Shown piece after piece: positions 27,079 to 35,578 of a DNA stretch of 64,000 nucleotides (positions are counted from its first letter, which is position 1; each line of letters opens with the position of its first letter). The notes under the pieces are model-generated. The model had not been told where the DNA came from and did no database searches. It saw only the letters and a program-made list of their open reading frames with translations. The stretch lies in assembly GCA_947503925.1 (NCBI GenBank), contig CANNFQ010000015.1:42814-106813 (forward strand), read 5' to 3'. Both the position numbers and the translations under genes were made by a program. The DNA comes from an uncultured Paracoccaceae bacterium (GTDB lineage: Bacteria > Pseudomonadota > Alphaproteobacteria > Rhodobacterales > Rhodobacteraceae).

Positions 27079-28677
27079 TTATTCTGCTGGCACGCCAACC
27101 GGTGCGGCGACTTTGGCGCCCCCCCGGATGGTCATGAACATGTTCCAGGCCATGATCAGCGCACCGGCAAGGTACAGAACCCCACCCAGCCCGCGGACCA
27201 CATACATTGGGAACTTGGCGGATACGGTGTCAGCAAAGCTGTTCACGAGGAACCCGTTGGCATCGACTTCGCGCCACATCAGGCCTTCCATGATCCCGGT
27301 CACCCACATGGAGGCGGCGTAGAGGATGATTCCGATCGTGGCCAACCAGAAGTGCCAGTTGATCGCCGACATCGAATACATCTGCACACGCCCCCAAAGT
27401 TTTGGTGTCAGGAAGTAGAGTGCGGAGAATGTGATCATCCCGTTCCAGCCCAAGGCACCGGAATGCACATGCCCGATGGTCCAGTCTGTGTAATGTGACA
27501 GGCTGTTGACGGCCCGGATCGACATCATTGGTCCTTCGAATGTGGACATGCCGTAGAAGGCCAGACTGATCACCATCATCCGGATGATCGGATCGGTGCG
27601 CAGCTTGTCCCAGGCCCCTTGCAGGGTCATCAGACCGTTGATCATGCCACCCCAAGACGGCATCCACAGGATGATCGAAAACACCATCCCAAGCGTCGAC
27701 GCCCAGTCAGGCAGCGCTGTGTAGTGCAGGTGGTGCGGACCCGCCCAGATATACAGGAAGATCAGCGCCCAGAAGTGGATGATGGACAGTTTATAGCTGA
27801 ACACGGGTCGCCCAGCCTGCTTGGGCACGAAATAGTACATCATGCCCAGGAACCCGGCTGTCAGGAAGAAGCCAACCGCATTGTGGCCATACCACCATTG
27901 GGTCATCGCATCCTGTACGCCAGAGAAGATTTGCACCGATTTGCTGCCCCAGATCGACACGGGGATCGAGATGTTATTGACCAGATGCAGCATCGCCACG
28001 GTGATGATGAAGGACAAAAGGAACCAGTTGGCCACATAGATGTGCTTTTCCGTCCGCTTGAAAATTGTCCCAAGATAGACCAGCAGAAACGACACCCAGA
28101 CGATGGTCAGCCAGATATCAACGTACCACTCAGGCTCTGCGTATTCTTTGGACTGGGTGGCCCCAAGCAGGTAGCCGGTCGCGGCCAGTACGATGAACAG
28201 GTTGTATCCCCAGAACACAAACCACGCGAGGTTACCGCCCCAAAGCCGCGCCCCGCAGGTCCGTTGCACGATATAGAAGGACGACATGATCAGGGCGTTC
28301 CCCCCAAATGCGAAAATCACCGCAGATGTGTGCAGTGGCCGAAGCCGTCCGAAATTGCCGTATGGTTGGAGAACCTCAAAGTTGAGCGCGGGAAAGGCCA
28401 GTTGGAAGGCGATGACAACCCCCACCAGAAACCCGATTACCCCCCAGAACCCGGTGGCGATCACCCCGGCCCTGACAACATCATCCATATATCCGTCAGT
28501 CGCCACAGCCTTGGCCGGTTCATCCGTTGCCCGCAACACGCGCAGGAACATGAAACCGGAAACCAGCATGATGATGATGGCATGCACGACATATGCCGCG
28601 TCACGCCCCCAATTAGCGCCTAATGCGGCAAAGAGCATAATCAGCCCCAGCGCAATCAGCTTAAAATAGTTCCCCAT
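27079..28677 (-). CDS. ccoN: cbb3-type cytochrome c oxidase subunit I
   Basis: The 532-residue catalytic subunit with about 12-14 membrane helices carrying haem b and the haem b3-CuB site. Ligand segments such as [27 protein letters not shown] and [17 protein letters not shown] are visible. Start 28677 ([11 protein letters not shown]) has AAGGGG upstream and gives the usual length; an alternative ATG at 28731 with its own AAGGA would add 18 residues. A perfect FNR box lies 89 bases upstream, so induction at low oxygen by FnrL is expected. The assembly genes ccoGHIS do not follow in this window. Confidence 0.97.
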   Translation of the reverse strand: MGNYFKLIALGLIMLFAALGANWGRDAAYVVHAIIIMLVSGFMFLRVLRATDEPAKAVATDGYMDDVVRAGVIATGFWGVIGFLVGVVIAFQLAFPALNFEVLQPYGNFGRLRPLHTSAVIFAFGGNALIMSSFYIVQRTCGARLWGGNLAWFVFWGYNLFIVLAATGYLLGATQSKEYAEPEWYVDIWLTIVWVSFLLVYLGTIFKRTEKHIYVANWFLLSFIITVAMLHLVNNISIPVSIWGSKSVQIFSGVQDAMTQWWYGHNAVGFFLTAGFLGMMYYFVPKQAGRPVFSYKLSIIHFWALIFLYIWAGPHHLHYTALPDWASTLGMVFSIILWMPSWGGMINGLMTLQGAWDKLRTDPIIRMMVISLAFYGMSTFEGPMMSIRAVNSLSHYTDWTIGHVHSGALGWNGMITFSALYFLTPKLWGRVQMYSMSAINWHFWLATIGIILYAASMWVTGIMEGLMWREVDANGFLVNSFADTVSAKFPMYVVRGLGGVLYLAGALIMAWNMFMTIRGGAKVAAPVGVPAE

Positions 28678-28765
28678 GAGAGAATCCCCTTCTTTTGCCG
28701 CACCAAAACAAGGGTCCGACACGTAACTCATGCTGTCCTTATGGGATTTGCCGAATTGCGGTTCC

Positions 28766-28779
28766 TTGATGTGGATCAA
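28766..28779. promoter_or_regulatory. FNR/FnrL box
   Basis: TTGATGTGGATCAA matches the FNR consensus TTGAT-N4-ATCAA exactly. It sits midway between the divergent starts of ccoN (28677) and a universal stress gene (28874), about 95-100 bases from each, so it can serve both. fnrL itself lies about 1.7 kb away. Confidence 0.9.
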
Positions 28780-28873
28780 GGCAGATCGAAAGTCGATCTC
28801 GCAAGCTCTGAGGCAAGGAGCGGTTTTGCGCGAACGATCGCCCCATGACTGACCGACTTGGGGAGAGCCGATC

Positions 28874-29707
28874 ATGGCCTACAAGATTATTGCGACGATC
28901 CTGACCGATACGGATCAATCGACCGAGGGGCTTGATGCTGCCATTGCATTATCTGATAGGATGGGCGCGCATCTGGATATCTATGTGGTGACGATCAGCC
29001 ACACTGAAAACCACAACTATTACATGGGCACCGAGGCGATGCTGGTCGCCGAACAGACCCGGGACGCCATTGCCCAGCGCGAAAAGCTGGCAACCTGGCT
29101 GGATGATCGCATGCAGGGCGAATTGATCCGCTGGACGGCCCAAGCGGCAACCGTTCAAGGCCCCGAACTGACCGGATTTCTGGCTCGCAAGCTGCGCTTT
29201 TCCGATCTGGTGGTTCTGCCCCGTCCTTATCAGGACAATCCGGAAGCTGCGACATTGGTCGAAGCTTGTCTGTTTGCCGCTGAGCGCCCGGTGTTAATGA
29301 TCCCCAAGGGTTGCAAGGCCCCTGATGCAGGTGGACATGTGTTGATGGGCTGGAATGACGGGGCAGAGGCATTGGCTGCCGCCCGCGCCGCCCTGCCTTT
29401 GCTGGAACAGGCCGCCGTTGCCGATATCTGTATCATCGATCCGCCGCTTCATTCTGCCGAACGTTCTGACCCCGGGGGCGGAATGGCCCAATATCTGATG
29501 CGCCATGGCACCAAAACCGAAGTTGCCGTGCTGGCCAAGACGGAACCGCATGTGGGTGAAATCCTGCTGCGCCGCGCCCGCGAGGTTGGCGCGCAAATGA
29601 TCGTCAGCGGAGCCTATGGCCATTCCCGCCTACGCGAGGCGGTGTTCGGCGGTGCCACCCGAAGTCTGTTGGAGACGGCGGACCGCCCCATCCTGATGTC
29701 ACGCTAG
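28874..29707 (+). CDS. Universal stress protein (two-domain UspA family)
   Basis: A 277-residue protein of about twice the single-domain length, so probably two fused Usp domains (about 1-140 and 150-277). The C-terminal half has the ATP-binding signature [19 protein letters not shown]. The N-terminal half ([20 protein letters not shown]) is more divergent. It lies under the same FNR box as ccoN, so low-oxygen induction is likely. A second, single-domain usp follows 30 bases downstream. Confidence 0.9.
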   Translation: MAYKIIATILTDTDQSTEGLDAAIALSDRMGAHLDIYVVTISHTENHNYYMGTEAMLVAEQTRDAIAQREKLATWLDDRMQGELIRWTAQAATVQGPELTGFLARKLRFSDLVVLPRPYQDNPEAATLVEACLFAAERPVLMIPKGCKAPDAGGHVLMGWNDGAEALAAARAALPLLEQAAVADICIIDPPLHSAERSDPGGGMAQYLMRHGTKTEVAVLAKTEPHVGEILLRRAREVGAQMIVSGAYGHSRLREAVFGGATRSLLETADRPILMSR

Positions 29708-29737
29708 AACCAGAACCCTTTTCAAGGAGGACTACCA

Positions 29738-30181
29738 ATGTTCAAGACAATTGTTGTCGCCGTTGATGGATCGGATTGCGCCAAGAAGGCGGTTACAACC
29801 GCCTGCGCCCTAGCCAAACAAAGTGAGGCAAAACTGATCATCGTCCATGCCCCACAAGCCGAGACCAGTGCCTTTGCTGTCGGGGCGGTCGCGGGCTATC
29901 ATGAGGTGCTTACCGCGCCCACACATGATGAGCTAACCGAAGCCGGCAACAAAGTCCTTGATGAAGCTATCGCAATTGCCAAGGAGACTGGGTGCGATGC
30001 AAAGACCGATCTGCATATCGGTGACCCGGTGCGTCAAGTTCTGAAGGTGGCCAAAGATAGCAACGCTGATTTAATTGTCACCGGGCGGCGTGGGCTTGGG
30101 TCGGTTGCCGGGTTATTTCTGGGCAGTACATCACAGCGCATTCAGCATCATGCCACATGCGCCTGTCTGACGGTGATTTAG
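29738..30181 (+). CDS. Universal stress protein UspA family
   Basis: A 147-residue single-domain universal stress protein. It starts MFKTIVVAVDGSD and ends with the nucleotide-binding signature GRRGLGSVAGLFLGSTSQRI. A strong AAGGAGGA precedes the ATG. It lies 30 bases after the two-domain usp, so both are likely co-transcribed from the FNR-box promoter. Confidence 0.92.
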   Translation: MFKTIVVAVDGSDCAKKAVTTACALAKQSEAKLIIVHAPQAETSAFAVGAVAGYHEVLTAPTHDELTEAGNKVLDEAIAIAKETGCDAKTDLHIGDPVRQVLKVAKDSNADLIVTGRRGLGSVAGLFLGSTSQRIQHHATCACLTVI

Positions 30182-30313
30182 AGTCAATATCCTAGCCTGC
30201 CAGAAATCGCTTCTATACGGCTTCTCGCCTACAATGCGTCGCGGCGCTAACCTCACATGCATTGAGAATTGAAGACGCCTGGATTGCCATCCACCCTGTC
30301 GGTGGAAGGAGCC

Positions 30314-30409
30314 ATGCTGACCATCTATGCCTATGCACTGTCCGATTTTGCAACTCGGTTTCCCGACAAGGCGGGCGCCCGGTCTGTCGGAAAACACCTT
30401 TCACGATAA
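30314..30409 (+). CDS. possible 31-residue small protein or gene remnant
   Basis: A short frame (MLTIYAYALSDFATRFPDKA, then GARSVGKHLSR) with a good ribosome-binding site (AAGGAG at 30307-30311). The same frame continues open after its stop to a second stop at 30476, reading ...LIAFQIENDYPIYDKVY, which looks protein-like. So it is either a real small protein or the remains of a gene broken by one stop codon. No family recognised. It lies in the 318-base gap between usp and fnrL. Confidence 0.3.
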   Translation: MLTIYAYALSDFATRFPDKAGARSVGKHLSR

Positions 30410-30499
30410 CGATCGGCGCGGAAACTGATCGCGTTCCAGATCGAGAATGACTATCCGATTTACGACAAGGTGTATTAATAGCTATGGCGAGATAGGCGC

Positions 30500-31219
30500 C
30501 TAATCCTCTTCTCCGGTTTCAGCTTTCAACGCCTCAAGATCCGGCACGGTAATCTCGCGCCGATCCTCAAAAGCAATCAGCCCTTCCCTTTTCAGGGCTG
30601 ACATCTGGCGGCTGGCCGTTTCGATCGTCAAACCCAGATAGTTGGCCATGGTTTCGCGGGTGATGGGCAGAGTGAATTTGGTCCCGGCCCCGCCCTCGGG
30701 TTCAAGTGCTGCCATCCGCGTGGCGATCATGTGCAAAAGCGATGCGATCTTCTCGCGCGCCGTCTTGCGCCCCAAGACCAGCATCCATTCTCGTGCGGCA
30801 TCCAATTCATCAAGGGTCATCTCAAGCAACCGCTGCCCGACATGCGGCGTATGTTCGATCAACCCTTCAAACGGTTTGCGCCTGAAGCAGCATAGCATCA
30901 CGTCGGTTTCGGCAACCACATCCGTATCAATCGTATCGCGATGTGGCCGCCCCAGAAAATCGGACGGCAACAGCAGGCCCACCATCTGCACCCGCCCGTC
31001 AGGCATGGTGCGCGTCAGGCTGGCCACCCCAAACACAATTGACCCCACAAATTCGAGCGGATCGCCCGCGAAGAAGATCGTCTGACCGGCAGAAAACGAG
31101 CGATAATATTTGATCGCCTCAAGTTCATCCAGTTCATCCGGATCGCATTTGGAACAGACGGCGTTGTAACGGATCGGGCAATCTTCACAGGATTTCAGGC
31201 GTGGAATGGCAAGTGTCAT
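30500..31219 (-). CDS. fnrL: Crp/Fnr family oxygen sensor FnrL
   Basis: A 239-residue FNR-type regulator. Cysteines C11, C14, C22 and C25 (SCEDC...VCSKC) plus C110 or C111 can ligate the oxygen-labile [4Fe-4S] cluster. The recognition helix has the FNR E-x2-S-R pattern in ETASRQMSALKREG. The start at 31219 (MTLAIPRLK) follows the GGGGACC stretch and matches FnrL proteins; 31252 would add 11 residues. It should bind the perfect FNR box at 28766 and induce ccoNOQP and the usp genes at low oxygen. Confidence 0.95.
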   Translation of the reverse strand: MTLAIPRLKSCEDCPIRYNAVCSKCDPDELDELEAIKYYRSFSAGQTIFFAGDPLEFVGSIVFGVASLTRTMPDGRVQMVGLLLPSDFLGRPHRDTIDTDVVAETDVMLCCFRRKPFEGLIEHTPHVGQRLLEMTLDELDAAREWMLVLGRKTAREKIASLLHMIATRMAALEPEGGAGTKFTLPITRETMANYLGLTIETASRQMSALKREGLIAFEDRREITVPDLEALKAETGEED

Positions 31220-31302
31220 TCGTAGGTCCCCGGCGGTGATGGCTAAGGCCATTATCGCGCAAGTTACCGGGCCTTGCCAGCCCAGTCTTGGGTGCCGTGC
31301 CG

Positions 31303-32082
31303 TTAGCGCCCAGCAATTGCCCCCAGTTCGGCGGCGGCGCGCTTCAGATCATCCAGAAACCCGATCAGGTCGGTCACTGTCAGACGTTGCAGAGGCGAGT
31401 GGATCGACAATGTCGACATCAACCGCCCCCGCTCATCAAGGATCGGCACAGCGATGGCTGTCATGCCTGACATGAATTCCTCGTCATCGGTGGCGTAGCC
31501 CTGTTTGCGGCATCGCCCCAATTCATCATGCAAGTCTTGCGTTGTTGTGATCGTACGGTCCGTCTTTTTGATAAGCACGTAGTTGCGCAAGAAACGGTCC
31601 AGATGGTCGGATCGCAAGGTTGATAGATACATCTTGCCGCTGGCGGTGCAGTGAAACGGAACTTCGGTTCCAATTGGCATCTGAATGCGCAGCGGCCACT
31701 GCGTTTCGACCCGGTCCAGATAATACATCCCGTCGCGTTCCGGGATCGCGATATTGCAGGTTTCGCCGACTTTGCGGGCCAGCGCATTCAGCACTGACAG
31801 CCGCACCGTTCTGACCCGTTCAGACGACAATGTATTGATCGCCAGTTGCCGCATCCGTCGACCCGGGCTGTAGGATCGCCCGTCGATATCGCGTTGCAGG
31901 AACCCTTCTGCCTCTGCCGTGGCAAAAAGTCGGTGGATCGTCGGTTTGGGCAAACCCAGCTTGTCATTCACCGTGGACGGTGTGACAGGCACCCCGGCCT
32001 GGGCCACCGCCTCCAGCAGCATAAGCAGCCGGAGGTTGGTGGGGATTTGGCCAGCGTTTTCGCTTGTATCATCTTCTGCCAT
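31303..32082 (-). CDS. IclR family transcriptional regulator
   Basis: A 259-residue regulator. The winged helix-turn-helix is at about residues 10-70 (VTPSTVNDKLGLPKPTIHRL) and the IclR effector domain at about 85-255 (CNIAIPERDGMYYLDRVE, FHCTASGKMYLS). The start at 32082 lies 7 bases after the stop of the TRAP dctM gene; an ATG at 32151 would overlap that gene and add unrelated residues. It is the last gene of the dctPQM operon and probably senses the transported compound or a product of the adjacent GMC oxidoreductase. Confidence 0.9.
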   Translation of the reverse strand: MAEDDTSENAGQIPTNLRLLMLLEAVAQAGVPVTPSTVNDKLGLPKPTIHRLFATAEAEGFLQRDIDGRSYSPGRRMRQLAINTLSSERVRTVRLSVLNALARKVGETCNIAIPERDGMYYLDRVETQWPLRIQMPIGTEVPFHCTASGKMYLSTLRSDHLDRFLRNYVLIKKTDRTITTTQDLHDELGRCRKQGYATDDEEFMSGMTAIAVPILDERGRLMSTLSIHSPLQRLTVTDLIGFLDDLKRAAAELGAIAGR

Positions 32083-32089
32083 CGTCACC

Positions 32090-33448
32090 TTATCTGCCAG
32101 GCAGGATAGCCAGTGCTGTCTGCGGCACCAGCGCCACAAAGAACCAGACACTGATCAGCGCCGCCAGATAGGGCAGGATGTAACGCAGCAGGCGGAAATA
32201 GGGAACGCCTGTCACACCCGATGCCACATAAAGGTTCAGACCATAAGGCGGGGTGATAAACCCGATGGACGCGCCCACAAGGAACACAACCGCAAAGTGG
32301 ATCGGATCAATGCCCACGGATGCCGCAATCGGTGCAAGAATCGGGGCCAGAATGATCGTCACGGGCAGTGATTCAAGGATCATCCCGGTCACGAATACAA
32401 TCGCCATCGCCGTGAACAGCACCGCGTAATAACCGCCCATACCAGTCACAAAGTCACCGATAAAGTCCTTCGCCCCAAGTGATGACATCACCTGTTGCAT
32501 GGCAACAGATACGGCAATCAAAGGCACAAGGATGCCCGAGATCTGCGCAGACCGCGACACAATCGCGGGGATCTGCGGAACCGTGAAGCCTTCAACAACA
32601 AACATTGATGCAACGCTTTTCTTTTCCACAGGAATATCAGCATCGCTGCCCATGATCCGGTTCAATGGATAGGACACCAAGCCGATGAACACACAGAACC
32701 CAACGGTCACACCCGCAGCCTCGGTGGGTGAGAAACGGCCCGTATAGATACCCCAAAGCACCAGTCCGATAGCAAAGAACCCCAGCCAGGCCCCGATAGC
32801 GGTTTTGATCATCCGCGAGATCGACAAGCCGATCAGAATGCCCCAGCCATTGATCGTACAGACGATAAAGGCTGCGGTCATCATACCAAGCACCATCAAT
32901 GATCCGGGGATGATCCCCGCCACAAACAGGTCCGAGATGGGCAGGTTCAACAGGAAGCCGTAGACGATGAAGATGATCGAAGGCGGAATGATGATCCCTA
33001 CCGTACCACCCGCCGCTGCGGTCGCCGCAGAAAAGCGTTCATCGTAATTGCCCTTGACCATTTCGGGATGCAGCATTGACCCGATGGTCGCTGTGGTCGC
33101 AGAGTTGGAGCCTGAAATCGCCGCAAACAACCCACAAGCGGCGATAGATGCCATTGCAAGGCCGCCGCGCAGCCAGCCCAGACAGGAATAGGCGAAATCG
33201 GATAATCGCCGGGCGATCCCCGATTGGTTGATCAAGTCACCCGTCAGGATAAAGAGCGGCATCGCCAATAGGGCAAAACCTTTGCTGAACACGTTGATCA
33301 ATTCGTTGCCGGTATTGGCCAGCGGCAGGTCGATGACAAAGCTACAGCCGATGACCCAGTAAAAGATGATCAGCAAGACCGGCGTGCCAAGCATGAAAAA
33401 GAACGTCACGCCCAGTGAAATAAGGGTAATCCATGTACCGTCTGACAT
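32090..33448 (-). CDS. TRAP transporter large permease DctM
   Basis: A 452-residue permease with about 12 membrane segments. Features such as GSNSATTATIGSMLHPEM, AATAAAGGTVGIIIPPS and the C-terminal GASIGFITPPYGLNLYVASG are typical of DctM. It moves the substrate with sodium together with DctQ. The start overlaps the dctQ stop by one base (TAATG). Confidence 0.93.
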   Translation of the reverse strand: MSDGTWITLISLGVTFFFMLGTPVLLIIFYWVIGCSFVIDLPLANTGNELINVFSKGFALLAMPLFILTGDLINQSGIARRLSDFAYSCLGWLRGGLAMASIAACGLFAAISGSNSATTATIGSMLHPEMVKGNYDERFSAATAAAGGTVGIIIPPSIIFIVYGFLLNLPISDLFVAGIIPGSLMVLGMMTAAFIVCTINGWGILIGLSISRMIKTAIGAWLGFFAIGLVLWGIYTGRFSPTEAAGVTVGFCVFIGLVSYPLNRIMGSDADIPVEKKSVASMFVVEGFTVPQIPAIVSRSAQISGILVPLIAVSVAMQQVMSSLGAKDFIGDFVTGMGGYYAVLFTAMAIVFVTGMILESLPVTIILAPILAPIAASVGIDPIHFAVVFLVGASIGFITPPYGLNLYVASGVTGVPYFRLLRYILPYLAALISVWFFVALVPQTALAILPGR

Positions 33449-34116
33449 TATACGTCTCCGCCAATAACTGCTTGCTTGATGATCGGCGAACCGGATTTGT
33501 AGTTACCCCAGTCTTCCAGCCAATTGCCGATGACGCGCCCCGACATCAGCGTAAAGGCGATGGGAACGGTGATATAGAACCACCATTTCATAACGTCATC
33601 GACACCGTCGACGAGTTGGAAATTATCGGCTGACAAAACCGTAAAGCGTAGCGAAGTGGTGATCGCGATCCAGCAGAACCCAAGCCAAAGGGCCGCATCC
33701 AGCGTCAATGTGGCCATCTGGCCTGTAGGCGCCATCTTGGAACGAAACTCGCTAAAGCTCAGATGCGTGCGCAGTTTGACGTTATAGGAACAGGCAAACC
33801 ATGCCATGACCATAAACAGGAATGGCGGCACCGTGGTTGACCCCGACCATTGGTTCGAAAAGACAAAGCGGTCAATCACGCCCCAGCAGATGATGCCTGC
33901 AATGATCAGATACATCACAACCGCCACCGTGCGTTCCAGATGCCGTTCCACGAAGGGCAGAAGCGTGTAAAGCAGATGGGCGAGGTAGCCGCCAATCAGC
34001 GTTAGAAAAAAGCAGAACAGCCACATACCGTTTGTGTCAAAGGCGCTTCTCATGTCCCATGTGCTGCCTGAAAAAATGGCAGGGATAATCGCCACCGCCT
34101 CTGATAAAATCGACAT
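33448..34116 (-). CDS. TRAP transporter small permease DctQ
   Basis: A 222-residue protein with four predicted membrane segments (starting about residues 28, 60, 92 and 170), longer than average for DctQ (about 170). It forms the membrane pair with DctM. It follows dctP after a 122-base gap that carries a strong hairpin, which may keep permease levels below the binding protein. Confidence 0.85.
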   Translation of the reverse strand: MSILSEAVAIIPAIFSGSTWDMRSAFDTNGMWLFCFFLTLIGGYLAHLLYTLLPFVERHLERTVAVVMYLIIAGIICWGVIDRFVFSNQWSGSTTVPPFLFMVMAWFACSYNVKLRTHLSFSEFRSKMAPTGQMATLTLDAALWLGFCWIAITTSLRFTVLSADNFQLVDGVDDVMKWWFYITVPIAFTLMSGRVIGNWLEDWGNYKSGSPIIKQAVIGGDV

Positions 34117-34179
34117 CTAGGTCTCCCCCCTAACGTGTCATAATGCCGCTACTATGGAGCGGTCGTATTGATCTGAAAA

Positions 34180-34210
34180 GGGCCGGCCGAACTCCTCATT
34201 CAGCCGGCCC
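34180..34210 (-). terminator. intercistronic hairpin between dctP and dctQ
   Basis: GGGCCGGC (34180-34187) pairs with GCCGGCCC (34203-34210) around a 15-base loop. On the minus strand it is followed by TTTTCAG, a short T-run, so it is likely a leaky terminator or mRNA-stability element after dctP. Confidence 0.65.
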
Positions 34211-34238
34211 AAATTTCAAGGTCAACGCAAAGGCTGTA

Positions 34239-35471
34239 TCAGCCTTTCCACCAACGGCGCGGTTCCACGTTCTCGGGAAGCGTGTTCGCATCAATTGTGC
34301 GGACCTCGTCATAGATCTCCTGATAGGTGTCCAGACCGCCGGACCAGCCGTTCAGACGCTCGCGCCACTGCTCCCACAGTTGCGGCTGGAACTCGGGCGA
34401 GCACATTTCCTCGGCCTTGCGGATTTCCTCGGCAGACAGGAACGCGTTGCGCACGTTGTTCTGCGCAAAGATCGTGCCGGGCAGTTGCGGATCAGACTGA
34501 CCAACCGTGTTGATCAGCGCCACTTCGTTCGCGGCCTGAACATGGGTCTGCGCCCAGTAGGACGATTCCATCACGGCATCCTGCAAATACCCATCAAGCC
34601 CGTCGAACACAGATGCGGACATCGCTGTATGCTCTGTACCGCAGAAGAAGTTCAGGTGAACCGATTGGGACACAACCGGTGCCATGTTTGCGTAAGCAAC
34701 AGCAGACGCCCATGTTTCTGCACCGTCGATCAGACCCTGCTTGAGACCATCAAGCGTTTCTTCCCACGCCACCGGAACCGGATTCAGGTTCAGTGCTTCC
34801 ATTGCGATCCTGCCAAGCTGTGTGCCTGTGACACGGTTCTTTGTACCGGCCAGTTCGTCAATCGAGGTAACAGTTGGCTTGTCTTCGAAGTTCAGGCCCA
34901 ACTGGATGCCGCGCAGTTCAGCATGGCTGAACAGGAATTTCAGGCCGTGACGTTTTTCATATGGTTCACGCAGCAACGCCATCGATGCTGGTGAATACAG
35001 GAAGTGATACTGATCCGCCCGGTTGCGGAACATATAGGCGTAATCCAACACGTTCAGATAAGGCGCACCACCGGCAGAGTTCTGGGTAGAGGCCGCATAG
35101 ATATCAACGATACCCTGCTGTGTTTTTTCGACGCATGAGGTCTGACCACAGATCTGGTTGTCACCGATGAACTCAATCCGAATCTCTCCGTCCGTGCGGC
35201 TTTCGAGGTCGCGGGCGAATTCCAATGCGCCAGCCCGCTCGATCAGCAGGTTGCGCGCGTTAAAGCCCGAGGCGCCGAATTTCAGCGTGTGTTTCGCCTC
35301 TTTTGCGAAGCGACGCTCATAGGTTGATTCAGCTGCAGAGGCCAAGTTTGCAAGGCTCATCGCGCCCCCAAACGTACCTGCCGCCATCAGTGTTGAGCTC
35401 ATCCCGTATTGACCTGCCAGTTTGAACAGATCCCTCCGCGAAATACCGCTTAGTTTATCTCCAACCTTCAT
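34239..35471 (-). CDS. TRAP transporter substrate-binding protein DctP with Tat signal
   Basis: A 410-residue periplasmic DctP-family binding protein. The N-terminus has a twin-arginine signal (SRRDLFKLAGQYG, then a hydrophobic region ending ...ASAAES near residue 48). DctP features include the LKFGASGF strand, the region around residues 90-110, the conserved Arg in TKNRVTG and the GLIDGAETWASAVAY motif. Export folded through Tat is unusual but known for some TRAP binding proteins. The ligand is not evident; the neighbours (GMC dehydrogenase, IclR) suggest an alcohol, acid or sugar acid. Confidence 0.9.
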   Translation of the reverse strand: MKVGDKLSGISRRDLFKLAGQYGMSSTLMAAGTFGGAMSLANLASAAESTYERRFAKEAKHTLKFGASGFNARNLLIERAGALEFARDLESRTDGEIRIEFIGDNQICGQTSCVEKTQQGIVDIYAASTQNSAGGAPYLNVLDYAYMFRNRADQYHFLYSPASMALLREPYEKRHGLKFLFSHAELRGIQLGLNFEDKPTVTSIDELAGTKNRVTGTQLGRIAMEALNLNPVPVAWEETLDGLKQGLIDGAETWASAVAYANMAPVVSQSVHLNFFCGTEHTAMSASVFDGLDGYLQDAVMESSYWAQTHVQAANEVALINTVGQSDPQLPGTIFAQNNVRNAFLSAEEIRKAEEMCSPEFQPQLWEQWRERLNGWSGGLDTYQEIYDEVRTIDANTLPENVEPRRWWKG

Positions 35472-35517
35472 GCTTTCCTCCCATGCTGACGATTATTGAG
35501 ACTATTCGTTTCAAAAA

Positions 35518-35532
35518 AGACTAGTATAGTCT
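35518..35532. promoter_or_regulatory. inverted repeat in the dctP/GMC divergent promoter region
   Basis: AGACTA-GTA-TAGTCT is a perfect 6-3-6 palindrome, and another AGACTA lies at 35499-35504. It is in the 107-base region between the divergent dctP and GMC genes and is a candidate IclR operator. Confidence 0.5.
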
Positions 35533-35578
35533 AAGCGATCTGCATAGGGTTTTTTTACGACAAAGGGGGATTCTGGAC

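Noticed and set aside
27619..28623. 334-codon open frame antisense to ccoN
   Set aside because: A shadow of the highly conserved oxidase gene; rich in His, Pro and Asp with no domain.
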